The notes: generated by a model not told the origin, from the sequence alone. DNA of 64,000 bases from Saccharospirillum sp. (GCA_022565595.1 JAIUML010000002.1:186001-250000), one strand, 5' to 3'. Counted from the stretch's first letter, positions 29,070 to 38,530 are shown. Translations and numbers: made by a program.

Positions 29070-29325
29070 ATTCTGTTCAACCCTGTAAGTCAAAGTGACC
29101 AAAACAGAAGTCTACGTCAAAATTCCATCAACTGACTTAAAGTAATTTCTCAAGTTTCTTGCAACGTCAAAAAAACCCCATACACTCATTATTACTGCGA
29201 TACAGTTCTCATTTCAGGCACGGATAGCAAGCGCCTCACCGCTCGCATGCCCCTACCGAACAGGATGTGTACCAACAACCCTTACTGTTTGCAGCCAACT
29301 CACTGTTCAAATGGGACTAGAAAAT

Positions 29326-29715
29326 ATGAAGAAGCAACAAGGTTTTACCTTGATCGAACTAGTAATTGTTATTGTGATCCTTGGAATACTTGCTGCCGTT
29401 GCAGTACCGAGATTTGTAAATCTAAGTGATGCGGCATCTGAGGCCGCACTTGAAGGCGTTACCGGCGGCATGGCTAGCTCTATGGCCGTTAACTATGCCG
29501 GGTGTGTTGCTGTAGGAAATGACGCTAGCGAACCTCAATGCGTTGCAATCTTGAACTGCAACCAGGTGGGCAACGTAATGCAATCTGGAATCCCCGCTGG
29601 CTATACAGTCAATGATCTAGCTGGAACAACAAATGGTGAGACTTTAGCTTGTGAAGTCACGCAAACAGACACAAGTGCCACTGCGAGCTTTTCAGGAATA
29701 GTTGCAGGTCAGTAA
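29326..29715 (+). CDS. mshA: MSHA-type major pilin (type IV prepilin)
   Basis: 129 residues from ATG 29326. Class III leader MKKQQG cut before [24 protein letters not shown], with Glu at mature position 5. Two cysteine pairs lie in the C-terminal half. The alignment start and [15 protein letters not shown] resemble MshA of Vibrio. Base composition is clearly more A/T-rich than neighbours, as often for major pilins or transferred pilin cassettes. A degenerate R2 repeat and 208 bases separate it from the minor pilin genes. Upstream ATG 29311 is in frame, but the leader would be atypical. Confidence 0.88.
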   Translation: MKKQQGFTLIELVIVIVILGILAAVAVPRFVNLSDAASEAALEGVTGGMASSMAVNYAGCVAVGNDASEPQCVAILNCNQVGNVMQSGIPAGYTVNDLAGTTNGETLACEVTQTDTSATASFSGIVAGQ

Positions 29716-29765
29716 TTGCTAAACAGAAATCACTTAAAGACCTCCCAGTAAGTGGGCCATACGGA

Positions 29766-29806
29766 GCAAGGATGCTGCGAGCTTGCAGGGATTTATTCAG
29801 AGCCCC
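29766..29806 (+). repeat. R2 dispersed repeat, degenerate copy C, between mshA and mshC
   Basis: GCAAGGATGCTGCG, then CAGGGATTTATTCAGAGC. It aligns with copy B (GCATGGATGCTGCG ... CAGGGAGGATTGAG) but the first stem has lost a pairing base and a few bases are missing. It suggests an old copy. Confidence 0.5.
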
Positions 29807-29923
29807 CTCCGCACCGGGAATGGATAGAGAGCCGATTTACAAAAACTGAAAACCGAACGGCCGTTTACTTTGAAGACAAGAATTAAGTATTCGTCATCAA
29901 ATAAGACAATTCAGGGGACCCCA

Positions 29924-30391
29924 ATGCCCAATCCCCATCACCAACAGGGTTTTACCCTGACAGAATTAGTAATCGTCATGGTGATCCTGGGCATTCTCAG
30001 TGCTGTCGGCATCGGCCTGTTTGCCTCGACCGGCAGCTATGCCACCATGCTAGCACGAGACCAATTCATCGCCAGCGCCATGTTGGCTCAAAAACGCGCC
30101 CTGGCCAATACAGACACCACCCACCCGGTCACCCTGACCCTGGAACAAAACACCAGTCAATGGCGCTTTCGCATCGAACAAGGCAGTGTACAGTTCACCG
30201 ACCGAACCGCCGACCGCAAGAGTACCCAATTATTGATTGATGGTTCAGCCGCCGTCGCCAGCCAGCTTTTCACTTTCGATCAGCGCGGCCGTGTTGGCAG
30301 AAATGTTCAATTGAGCTTTACCGGCAACAGCACCCACCTGGCTTGCCTCGCCTCAACGGGATTCGCCTATGCAGGGGCCTGTGAGCCATGA
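29924..30391 (+). CDS. mshC: MSHA-type minor pilin MshC-like
   Basis: 155 residues. Leader ends HHQQG before FTLTELVIVMVILGILSAVGIGLF. C-terminal part with a single-turn pilin-like fold and a late Cys pair (HLACLA, YAGACEP), matching the MshC/GspH-like class. ATG 29924 has GGGGA upstream. Its stop overlaps the start of the next pilin gene (ATGA), so the four minor pilin genes and mshQ form one tightly packed transcript. Confidence 0.82.
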   Translation: MPNPHHQQGFTLTELVIVMVILGILSAVGIGLFASTGSYATMLARDQFIASAMLAQKRALANTDTTHPVTLTLEQNTSQWRFRIEQGSVQFTDRTADRKSTQLLIDGSAAVASQLFTFDQRGRVGRNVQLSFTGNSTHLACLASTGFAYAGACEP

Positions 30392-30891
30392 AACCGGGCC
30401 ACGCAAAACAGCAAGGTGTTACCCTGGTTGAGATGGTCATCACCATTGTCATCATCGGCATCGCTCTGGCAGGCACCATCGCCGCCTTCAGCTCCGTTGT
30501 TGGTCGCAGCAGCGATACGCTGATTCAGACACGGACGATTTCCCTCGCCCAGGCCTATCTGGATGAAATACTGGCCTTGCCATTCGATCGTGCGACCCCA
30601 CCCGGTGGTGAACCGCCATTCAGTGGTAACTGCCGAGTCATCGGCGGCAATGCCAATAATCGGCCGCAGTTTCGCAGTGTGGACCAATACGATGGCATAG
30701 TGCACAGCCCTCCTCAGTTGCTCTCGGGCCTGGAAGGCGAAGGTTATGAGGGCTTTACTGTCAGCATTTCAGTCAGCTGTGTCGGGCCAGAAATTGGTCT
30801 ACCGGACGGCCATGCCAAACGCATCGATGTTCAAATCGGCACGCCGTTGAATCAGACCGTGGTGTTCAGCGCTTACCGAGGGCACTTCTGA
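30388..30891 (+). CDS. mshD: MSHA-type minor pilin MshD-like
   Basis: 167 residues. Leader ends KQQG before VTLVEMVITIVIIGIALAG (Val at +1, Glu at +5). Contains the block TRTISLAQAYLDEILALPFD, typical of MshD and PilV-like minor pilins, and later a Cys-containing loop. Overlaps both neighbours by one to four bases. Likely a tip or initiation-complex subunit. Confidence 0.85.
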   Translation: MKPGHAKQQGVTLVEMVITIVIIGIALAGTIAAFSSVVGRSSDTLIQTRTISLAQAYLDEILALPFDRATPPGGEPPFSGNCRVIGGNANNRPQFRSVDQYDGIVHSPPQLLSGLEGEGYEGFTVSISVSCVGPEIGLPDGHAKRIDVQIGTPLNQTVVFSAYRGHF

Positions 30892-31697
30892 TGCATTCAG
30901 TGGCGCGGCAATCCGGGTTCAGCTTGACCGAACTGATCATCGTCATTGTGCTGCTCGGTATTGTTGCAGTGATTCCGGTCAGCTTTATTCGCTTTTCTGC
31001 CGAAGGCGCCGTCAATACTGCCAACCGGCAACAATTATCTCTGTCGGCAAGCATAGCCTCTGAACAGCTCAGCCGTGCCTTGCGAGAAGCCCTGCCTGGC
31101 AGTATTCGCGTCAGTAGCGATCAGGCCTGCATCGAGTTTATTCCCATTGTGGCCAGCACGGTCTATCAATCTGCCCCCATGACATCACCTGCAAACAATT
31201 TCCCGGTGCTGGCATTGTCCAATGGGCGCTCCGCCCAGGGCCATGTGGTCATTTACCCCTATGCTGCCAATCAGTCCGACCTTTATGATCCGGCCTCGCC
31301 TGGTGTCATTAGCTCGCAAACCGCTACTTTGCCTGCAGGCACAGACAGTGTGACCCTGACAATGGACAGCGGTAGCCATCAATTCATTAGCGATTCACCG
31401 AGCCGTCGCCTGTTCATGGTCAGTACGCCAGTAACCTTTTGTCAGCAAGGGGCCTTTTTGTATCGTTACCAGAATTACGGATTTCAAAGCACAATAGGCG
31501 CCGCCTTACCCTCCAATTTTGCCTCCGGTCGTGAAGTGGTAGCAGCACCTCTACAGGCGAACTCACTGGCGTTTGATGCCTTGCCTCCCACACTGAGACG
31601 CAATGCGATTGTCACCTTTGAATTTGCCTTTCAATCCGACCGATCGACCGACCGAATGACCGTCAGCCAGGAGGTTCAGTTGCGCAATGTACCCTGA
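30891..31697 (+). CDS. mshO: MSHA-type minor pilin MshO-like
   Basis: 268 residues. Leader ends RQSG before FSLTELIIVIVLLGIVAVIPVSF. Larger C-terminal domain, like PulJ/GspJ-type pseudopilins and MshO, with ASIASEQLSRALREALPGSIR. Start codon overlaps the previous stop. Probably part of the pilus tip complex. Confidence 0.83.
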   Translation: MHSVARQSGFSLTELIIVIVLLGIVAVIPVSFIRFSAEGAVNTANRQQLSLSASIASEQLSRALREALPGSIRVSSDQACIEFIPIVASTVYQSAPMTSPANNFPVLALSNGRSAQGHVVIYPYAANQSDLYDPASPGVISSQTATLPAGTDSVTLTMDSGSHQFISDSPSRRLFMVSTPVTFCQQGAFLYRYQNYGFQSTIGAALPSNFASGREVVAAPLQANSLAFDALPPTLRRNAIVTFEFAFQSDRSTDRMTVSQEVQLRNVP

Positions 31698-32118
31698 CCA
31701 AAAGAGCTTCCCGGCTGAACATGCAATACGCTCTCGGCAAAGAGGTGTGGGATTACCGCTGGCGATTTTTATCATTACCGTTCTGGCCCTGATCGTCGTT
31801 GGCATTACGCAATTGCAACAGGGTACGGCGGAAATGGAAATTCAGGATCTGCAATCCACCCGCGCTTTCTATGCAGCGGAATCCGGTGCCCAGGCGGCAT
31901 TGGCCTTGTTGTTTCCCGTCAGTGGCAGTGCCACCAGTTGTACAGCTGCAATGTACGAGCAGAGTTTTACCACAGTGGGCATCAACAACTGCTCCGTTGT
32001 TGTTCATTGCACTAGCCAGAGTCTCGGAGCAGAGACCTATTACACCCTTCGTAGTGAAGGCAGCTGTGGCCAGGGCACGGATCAAGCACGTCGAATGATT
32101 GAGGTGAAGGCAAGATGA
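31687..32118 (+). CDS. mshP: MSHA accessory protein MshP-like (PilX/GspK-type)
   Basis: 143 residues. RQRG followed by VGLPLAIFIITVLALIVVG gives a pilin-like helix with no Glu at +5, as in PilX/GspK-class subunits that cap pili. Then the family block TRAFYAAESGAQAALALLFP, common to PilX_N proteins. Three or more cysteines in the C-terminal half. Overlaps mshO by 11 bases and mshQ by four. Confidence 0.8.
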   Translation: MYPDQKSFPAEHAIRSRQRGVGLPLAIFIITVLALIVVGITQLQQGTAEMEIQDLQSTRAFYAAESGAQAALALLFPVSGSATSCTAAMYEQSFTTVGINNCSVVVHCTSQSLGAETYYTLRSEGSCGQGTDQARRMIEVKAR

Positions 32119-35100
32119 GTCATACAAGAATCGGCGTTCTGTTTCTGCTCTTGCTTTGCCTGACTTATACGGCAAATGCCGCAGTCGTCGCCGAGTGGCG
32201 TATGGATGAAGCTCAGTGGACTGGCAGCGCCGGTGAGGTACTCGACAGCAGTGGTAACGATAACCATGGACAGGCAAGAACCATTGGCTCAGGCGGAATT
32301 CTGCCGCAACCTGTGCCTGGCAAGGTGTGTAACGCTGCCGAATTCAGAGGTGAGGGCTTCAATGCACCACCCGACAATCAATATTTTCAAGCTCGGCAGT
32401 TGATCGAAGTTCCCAACAGCACGTCGCTGTCACCACTGGTTTCTTCAGGCGAGATGAGCCTGACAGGCTGGTTTCAGATGAACAGCGCCGGAGGCACACT
32501 GCTGCACAAAGGCACCGACAATCTGTCTAGAGAGTATCGCCTGCATATTGAAAGTAATCGACTGCGTTTTACTTTATGGAACCGATGGGGTGGTGCTGAA
32601 GTACTAGACGTCAGCCCCGAAAACCTCCAGCCAGGCACCTGGTATTACTATGCGGTTACTGTCGAGCGCCTGGGCGCTTCACAAAATATGCGCATTCACG
32701 GTTCGCTGTTTAACGAATCGGGGCAGATTGGGTCAACCATTCAGCAAGTCTCCTCGGTCAACTATACCGACAAGGACGTCAGCGGGTCACTTCAACTGGG
32801 GGCCATTGCGTGGAGTGTCTCCAATATCACTGGCTTTTTTGATGGGCTGCTCGATGAAATTCGCATTCACAGTTCCGTACTCAGTGAAGCGGAAATTCTT
32901 TCCTTTTGGAATCTAACCCGTCCCTGTGCGACCGCGATATTGCCGATAGTGGAATACCGCTTCGATCAATGCCAGTGGGATGGCACCAGCGCAGAAGTGC
33001 TGGATTCCAGCGGAAACACCCTGCACGGCACAGCGCTCGATGGCGCCCAAACCGATGCCGATGGTGTACTGGGGCGTGCTGGTTTTTTTGATGCCAGTGC
33101 CAATCAATACATTCGTATTCCCCATGATCCACTTTTGGAAATGAGTACCGGAAACCAGGTCAGTGTTTCCATGTGGATCAAACAGACCACCAGCCAGTCC
33201 GGCTGGATCAGCTTGCTTTCCAAATCCGACAGATCCTATACCATGCAGCTGAGGGATGGCCAAACGCCGCGTTTTACCATTCATGATGGAGGCTTTAGAG
33301 GTGTCGATGCGAACACCCCCATCCAGCTCAACCAGTGGTATCACCTGGTCGGTACCTTCGATGGCGACACCGTTCGGCTCTATGTCGATGGCGTTTTGCA
33401 AGGTGAGAACAGTGGCGTCGGGCAAATGTCCGATGCGTCCAATTACGATCTGGCCATCGCCGAAAATCTGCAAACCAGAAACCGGTACTTTCATGGTTTT
33501 GTTGATGAAGTCAAAGTCTATGACCAGGCCTTGCCTGCGGCCAATGTTTCAACTCTATTCTCGAACGAGAATAGCGGCCTGAACTGGGATGGCAGTGCTC
33601 GGGAACCAGTGGATTGCACACCCATACAAACCTGCTTTGCCGACGACTACAGCGCCAGTTCGCTGAGTGATGACTGGGTCACCAGTGTCTCTGCTGGCTC
33701 CTTCACTCCCAGCATTGTCAATAACCGTTTGCGCATGACCGAAGCGGCTTCGAATCAGGCTACGGCTGCAACGCTGCAACGCTTGCTTCCCGCAGCAGAA
33801 AATTTTGCCGTCATTGAATTTGATTATTTCGCCTATGGTGGCAGTGGTGCCGACGGCGTTACCCTGGTTTTCTCGGACGCCAGTATTACCCCTCGCCCCG
33901 GCAGTTTTGGTGGCTCCCTGGGGTACGCTCAACGGAACAATGGTGACCCTGGTTTCGCGGGCGGCTGGCTCGGTATCGGCCTGGATGAATTTGGCAATTT
34001 CGCCATGGCTACCGAAGGCCGACAGGGTGGCTTTACCGGCAGCCGAGTGCGAAATGTGATTGCTGTCAGGGGCTCCGGTCAGGGCACCAGCGGCTATAGA
34101 TACATCGACGGTGTGCGTGGGTTGAACCCGGCCATCGACAGTACCGGCCCGAGCAACCCACACAGATACCGCATCGAAATTGATTCCAGAACACCCGGCG
34201 TGTCTTCTTTGCGAATCTACAGGGACACGAGTGGAACCGGTAATTTTATTGCGCCCTTGATAGAGGTTCCCAACCTGCTGGATCCGGCACTGGGCCAGTC
34301 GCCCGTTCCAGAAAACTTTCTGCTTTCCATCACCGGTTCCACCGGCGGTTCAACCAACATCCATGAATTTGACAACTTCGAAATATGCGCCGACAAACTC
34401 GGAGCGGTTGGCCCTCAACTGGATCATATCGAGATCATTCACACCGGTTTCGGCCTGACCTGCCAACCCTCCGAAGTGATATTGCGTGCTTGCCTGAACG
34501 CAGATTGCAGTGCCGAGTATACGGACGAAGTCACTCTGAATTTGACGCCAAATGGCTGGCCCAACAACAATGAAGTCACCTTCAGTGGCGGTAGCACAAC
34601 AGTCCCCTTCGCCCGCACCAGTGCGGGCGATGTCACCCTGGGTGTGGCGTCGTCCATACCGACGGCCAGGCCTTTCTCGCAAACGGAATGCATTCGCGCA
34701 GGCGTGGGACCCGCGCCAGATCAATGCACCCTGACCTTTGCCGACACCGGCCTCGCGTTCAACCTTCCCAACCTGATTGCCAACCGGCCTGAAACCGACA
34801 TTGTTTTGGCCGCTGTAGAAACAGAGCCAGGAACCGGCCAGTGCATACCGGCCTTTGCCAATGTCACCCGTCCGGTGCAATTCTGGTCTACCTACATTGA
34901 CCCGGATGCAATTGGACGCCCGCTTTCCTGGCCGGTATCCGTCAACACCAGCCCGGTCGGACAAAGTGAAGCCTCAGCGACCACTCTGGATCTGGCCTTT
35001 GACGATCAAGGCGAAGCCCGTATAGAGATACACTACCCGGATGCGGGACTGATGCAGCTCGATGCGCGCTATCTGGGCAGTGATGCCCGAGGTGACGAGG

Positions 35101-36419
35101 GGTTGGTCATGCCGGGTAACGATCAGTTCGTCAGTCGACCGGTTGGCTTTGTCTTGATCCCCGAGGATGCCTGCCCTCTTGCAACGGCGGATTGCACTAA
35201 TACTCGCATCGCAGGCACAGACTTCAATGTTCGCATTGAAGCAAAAGCCTGGGAAAGCGACACCGATACCGACTTCACGGATAACCCGCCAACGCCCAAC
35301 TACCGGCAGTCGGCCATTGCTCTGAGCCATAGGCTGATCGAACCCGCAGCAGGAGTGGCGGGTGATCTGGCGCTCACCCAATACAACCACGCGGCGGCAA
35401 GCGACGGCGCAACGGAGATTACTCAGCGATTGTCTGAAGTTGGCATTTTCGAGATCGACATGGAGCCGCCACTTTACTTTGGAGAAAACCTGGGCCAGCA
35501 CAGCAGCACACTGACTGCCCGTATGATACCGGCCGACTTTGCGCTGACAGTCAGCTCGGGAGCACTGGCGCCCTACTGTTCTCTGGTGACGCCCTTTGCC
35601 TACATGGGGCAAGCCTTGAGCTGGCAACTGGCACCCAGCCTGGAGATCGAAGCCATCAATGCGCAGAGCCAGCGTACGCTGAATTACACCCTGGCCGGTT
35701 TCAACAAACTCGGCGTCAATGACCTGGTTCGCATCGAACCGTCCATTGATCATTCCGCACTCGACGCTCTGGGCGACCCCTTCCCACTGGATGCCAACCT
35801 GGACCCGGGTAATCTGGTCGTGATGGAACCTGGCTTACAACGCTACCAATTCGCCTTGAATGACGCCTTCACTTATCTGAAAACCGTCAACAGCCGAGTA
35901 GCGCCCTTTACGCCGGATATTCGCATTAGCCTGGCAAGCCTCACTGACGGTGATTCCGTGGCCAGTTCTGCCTTGCCGCAATCGCTGATACCGGTTAACA
36001 ACTTCGATGTCCGCTACGGCCGGCTGAGCCTGGAAAACGCCTTTGGACCGGAAACTCGCTCCTTGAACGTACCTTTCCGGCTCGAATATTACGATGGCTC
36101 AAACTTCGTTTTGAATGCGGCAGCGAGTTGCTGGGCCTACAACACAAACGCGGCCACTCTGGCCCCCGCACTGACCACCATTGACGGCCGGTCAGCTGTC
36201 GTCAACGGTGGGCTGCCGCCAGTCGGTGAAGGCATGGTGTTGAATGCACCTGGCCTCGACAATACCGGCGAAACCACCCTGACATGGCCAGTCCCCATCT
36301 GGCTGCAGGACGATAGCCTGGGTGATGGCTTGTTGAATTTGCCTTCAGCCCTGATCACGTTCGGGGTGTATCGAGGTCACGATCGCCTGATTTATTGGCG
36401 CGAGGTCGAGTCTGATTAA
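32115..36419 (+). CDS. mshQ: MshQ-like large secreted protein with LamG/lectin-like domains and DUF6701
   Basis: 1434 residues. Signal peptide ends TYTANA. Residues about 24-270 and 278-485 are two LamG/concanavalin-like domains, each opening with a WRMDEAQW or YRFDQCQW plus VLDSSGN motif, so probably duplicated. Residues about 505-755 look like an L-type lectin-like domain (FDYFAYGGSGADGVTLVF). The remaining roughly 670 residues are the DUF6701/MshQ region with many Cys-x-Cys pairs. It is likely a pilus-associated, surface-exposed adhesin recognising glycans; binding is inferred from fold. Last gene of the cluster. Its end overlaps a convergent small gene by 65 bases. Confidence 0.85.
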   Translation: MSHTRIGVLFLLLLCLTYTANAAVVAEWRMDEAQWTGSAGEVLDSSGNDNHGQARTIGSGGILPQPVPGKVCNAAEFRGEGFNAPPDNQYFQARQLIEVPNSTSLSPLVSSGEMSLTGWFQMNSAGGTLLHKGTDNLSREYRLHIESNRLRFTLWNRWGGAEVLDVSPENLQPGTWYYYAVTVERLGASQNMRIHGSLFNESGQIGSTIQQVSSVNYTDKDVSGSLQLGAIAWSVSNITGFFDGLLDEIRIHSSVLSEAEILSFWNLTRPCATAILPIVEYRFDQCQWDGTSAEVLDSSGNTLHGTALDGAQTDADGVLGRAGFFDASANQYIRIPHDPLLEMSTGNQVSVSMWIKQTTSQSGWISLLSKSDRSYTMQLRDGQTPRFTIHDGGFRGVDANTPIQLNQWYHLVGTFDGDTVRLYVDGVLQGENSGVGQMSDASNYDLAIAENLQTRNRYFHGFVDEVKVYDQALPAANVSTLFSNENSGLNWDGSAREPVDCTPIQTCFADDYSASSLSDDWVTSVSAGSFTPSIVNNRLRMTEAASNQATAATLQRLLPAAENFAVIEFDYFAYGGSGADGVTLVFSDASITPRPGSFGGSLGYAQRNNGDPGFAGGWLGIGLDEFGNFAMATEGRQGGFTGSRVRNVIAVRGSGQGTSGYRYIDGVRGLNPAIDSTGPSNPHRYRIEIDSRTPGVSSLRIYRDTSGTGNFIAPLIEVPNLLDPALGQSPVPENFLLSITGSTGGSTNIHEFDNFEICADKLGAVGPQLDHIEIIHTGFGLTCQPSEVILRACLNADCSAEYTDEVTLNLTPNGWPNNNEVTFSGGSTTVPFARTSAGDVTLGVASSIPTARPFSQTECIRAGVGPAPDQCTLTFADTGLAFNLPNLIANRPETDIVLAAVETEPGTGQCIPAFANVTRPVQFWSTYIDPDAIGRPLSWPVSVNTSPVGQSEASATTLDLAFDDQGEARIEIHYPDAGLMQLDARYLGSDARGDEGLVMPGNDQFVSRPVGFVLIPEDACPLATADCTNTRIAGTDFNVRIEAKAWESDTDTDFTDNPPTPNYRQSAIALSHRLIEPAAGVAGDLALTQYNHAAASDGATEITQRLSEVGIFEIDMEPPLYFGENLGQHSSTLTARMIPADFALTVSSGALAPYCSLVTPFAYMGQALSWQLAPSLEIEAINAQSQRTLNYTLAGFNKLGVNDLVRIEPSIDHSALDALGDPFPLDANLDPGNLVVMEPGLQRYQFALNDAFTYLKTVNSRVAPFTPDIRISLASLTDGDSVASSALPQSLIPVNNFDVRYGRLSLENAFGPETRSLNVPFRLEYYDGSNFVLNAAASCWAYNTNAATLAPALTTIDGRSAVVNGGLPPVGEGMVLNAPGLDNTGETTLTWPVPIWLQDDSLGDGLLNLPSALITFGVYRGHDRLIYWREVESD

Positions 36420-36732
36420 GGGCGGGCCAGAGCCGACGCCGACCTTGAGCTGGTGGTTCGCTGATAAAACGCACGAGGCCGTCGTAATCGAAACCTCGCC
36501 ATTGCGCCAGGTATTGGCGAATACGCGCTTCGCCCGGTATGCCCATGGGCACCACCGCCTCGGAACGATTGGCCTGGGTCAGGTGCCAGTAACACTGCTC
36601 TTCAACCGCAAAAACCTCTACCTCGGCGAGGTCCGCCAGGTCCAGAAAGGTTCTGGCCCTGGACGGGCGATGGTAGGTCAACTGGTTCTGGCTCACTTCT
36701 ATGGCTATCTGGGTCATCAACCGGGCACTCAT
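36355..36732 (-). CDS. Small hypothetical protein downstream of motY
   Basis: 125 residues (120 from ATG 36717). I do not recognise a family. The sequence alternates short beta-like stretches (IAIEVSQNQLTYH, AEVEVFAVEEQCYWHLTQ), followed by GIPGEARIRQYLAQWRGFDY, and looks like a small compact cytosolic domain. It lies 36 bases after motY on the same strand and its last 65 bases overlap the 3' end of mshQ. The C-terminal tail is low-complexity and basic. Coding is likely because the motY spacing is tight, but no strong ribosome site is seen. Confidence 0.5.
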   Translation of the reverse strand: MSARLMTQIAIEVSQNQLTYHRPSRARTFLDLADLAEVEVFAVEEQCYWHLTQANRSEAVVPMGIPGEARIRQYLAQWRGFDYDGLVRFISEPPAQGRRRLWPALNQTRPRANKSGDRDLDTPRT

Positions 36733-36768
36733 TGGATTACATTCAGGGGGTTCAAAAAGCGCGACGCC

Positions 36769-37719
36769 TTACCTTGGTCGGCCGAGATCCGGCAACAGCC
36801 GCAAAGGGTCGTCCGGGTCGTCTTGCAGGCGGCGCACCAGCACGGTGGTTCTGCGGTTGGCGGCTCGGCCTTCAGCGGTGGCATTGTCGGCAATGGGGTA
36901 TCGGTCGCCCTGATAATCGGTACGAATGATGGTCGGATCAACGCCATTATTGACCAGGTAATCGGTCACGCGATAAGCACGACGCTCCGACAAACGGCGG
37001 TTATCGAAACGCTCGCCAATGTTGTCGCTGTGCCCGACCACGTCCAGGCTGAGTACTCGATCATCGGCCAGTACATAGGTGATCAAGTTATCCAGACGGC
37101 GCAAGGCAGTGTCGCTCAGCAGATCACCACCACTGGGGTAATTCACCACGGTGCGCTCAATTTGTGAGAAATTCACCGGCAGTAGACCGGTAGCACAGGC
37201 CAGATAGTCGTTATAGTAGTCACGGAATTCCACCGGAGAGAGACGCACGCGCACTGGCCCGGAGCCGGATTTTGCCTGACGGGTAAAGGTCGGTGCCATA
37301 CCACGATACAATTCCGCCATCATGCGACGAGCGCGATCAGGCTCAACCCAGAGCGGGAATCGGCTGTCTACCACCGGAATATAGCCAAGCTCACTGGTCA
37401 GCGCGCTGGATCGCCATGGCGGTGCTTCTACGGTCAAGGCCGCATGACCGGGGGCCATCAGATTCTGGCTCGCTTCCAGATAAAACTCGAGCTCGCGCCC
37501 GGCTTCGTGAAAAAAGACACCCAGCCCATACTGGGGAATGGGCTGATAGAACTGACAAAAATAGGGGTTGGCTTCCAACAGCCATTCTGAATTGTCCAGC
37601 CCGCTGCCAAAGGAATCCGCTCGAGCCAGGCCCACCAGCGCCAACAGCATCAAGCCGCACAGGCGGACAGGGCTCGCCGCTGTTGGGCTGATGTGGGCAG
37701 AGCTTTGCCGTTTTTGCAT
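36769..37719 (-). CDS. motY: Sodium-type flagellar protein MotY
   Basis: 316 residues. Signal peptide, an N-terminal MotY-specific domain (about 35-170), then a C-terminal OmpA-type peptidoglycan-binding domain (VVGHSDNIGERFDNRRLSERRA, GRAANRRTTVLV). MotY forms the T ring that recruits PomAB stators in Vibrio and relatives, which agrees with the pomAB genes at 10.5 kb. Located next to rnt, on the opposite strand, as in Vibrio. Confidence 0.88.
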   Translation of the reverse strand: MQKRQSSAHISPTAASPVRLCGLMLLALVGLARADSFGSGLDNSEWLLEANPYFCQFYQPIPQYGLGVFFHEAGRELEFYLEASQNLMAPGHAALTVEAPPWRSSALTSELGYIPVVDSRFPLWVEPDRARRMMAELYRGMAPTFTRQAKSGSGPVRVRLSPVEFRDYYNDYLACATGLLPVNFSQIERTVVNYPSGGDLLSDTALRRLDNLITYVLADDRVLSLDVVGHSDNIGERFDNRRLSERRAYRVTDYLVNNGVDPTIIRTDYQGDRYPIADNATAEGRAANRRTTVLVRRLQDDPDDPLRLLPDLGRPR

Positions 37720-37867
37720 GAAGGTTCCTCTATGAAATAGGCTCGAACACTGAGCTCGGGCTGGTTGTAGCCCAACCTGAATGGCGGCTCCGGGTTTTTA
37801 AAGCAAACGCCTTGCCATCATGACTCAGTTCATTAAGATGAGCGCTCATTCCATGTCCGGAGTACCA

Positions 37868-38530
37868 GTGTCCGAGCCCAATCCCCCTGCCCTGCTGTCG
37901 CAACGTTTTCGAGGCTATTACCCGGTTGTCATCGATGTCGAAACCGCTGGGTTCAACCCCCGTACCGATGCGTTGCTCGAAATTGCGGCCGTGACCCTGA
38001 CGATGGATGAGGCTGGCTGGCTAAAGCCGGATCAAAGTCTGTTTTTCAATGTCACTCCCTTTGAAGGGGCCAACCTTGAAAAGGCCGCTCTGGAATTCAC
38101 CGGCATCGACCCCCACCACCCCCTGCGCGATGCCGTTGATGAAAAAGCAGCCTTGACGCCCATCTTCAAACTGGTCCGTGAAGGCATGAAACAACACGAT
38201 TGCAAGCGCGCCATCCTGGTCGGGCACAATGCCACCTTTGATCATTCCTTCGTGATGGCTGCCGCCGAGCGCGCCAAAGTGAAACGTAATCCCTTCCACC
38301 CCTTCTCGACCTTTGATACCTCGGCACTGGCCGGCCTGATCTATGGTCAGACCGTGTTGAAGAAAGCCTGTGAAAGCGCCGACATCCCGTTCAACGACCG
38401 TGAAGCACACAGCGCGCTTTACGATACCGACATTACCGCTCAGCTGTTTTGCAAGATGGTCAATCGCTGGAAAGAATTGGGCGGCTGGCCTTTGGCCGGC
38501 TGTGCAGAATCAACGGAGCAACAATCATGA
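37868..38530 (+). CDS. rnt: Ribonuclease T
   Basis: 3'-5' exoribonuclease that trims tRNA and 5S/23S rRNA 3' ends. DEDDh motifs: VIDVETAGF (Asp, Glu), [10 protein letters not shown] (Asp), and HSALYDT (His, Asp). From GTG 37868, preceded by GGAG five bases upstream, the product is about 220 residues and aligns with E. coli RNase T from its start ([14 protein letters not shown]). ATGs at 37820, 37838 and 37853 are in frame but lack ribosome sites. The following small gene starts four bases before its stop (ATGA-type overlap). Confidence 0.94.
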   Translation: MSEPNPPALLSQRFRGYYPVVIDVETAGFNPRTDALLEIAAVTLTMDEAGWLKPDQSLFFNVTPFEGANLEKAALEFTGIDPHHPLRDAVDEKAALTPIFKLVREGMKQHDCKRAILVGHNATFDHSFVMAAAERAKVKRNPFHPFSTFDTSALAGLIYGQTVLKKACESADIPFNDREAHSALYDTDITAQLFCKMVNRWKELGGWPLAGCAESTEQQS

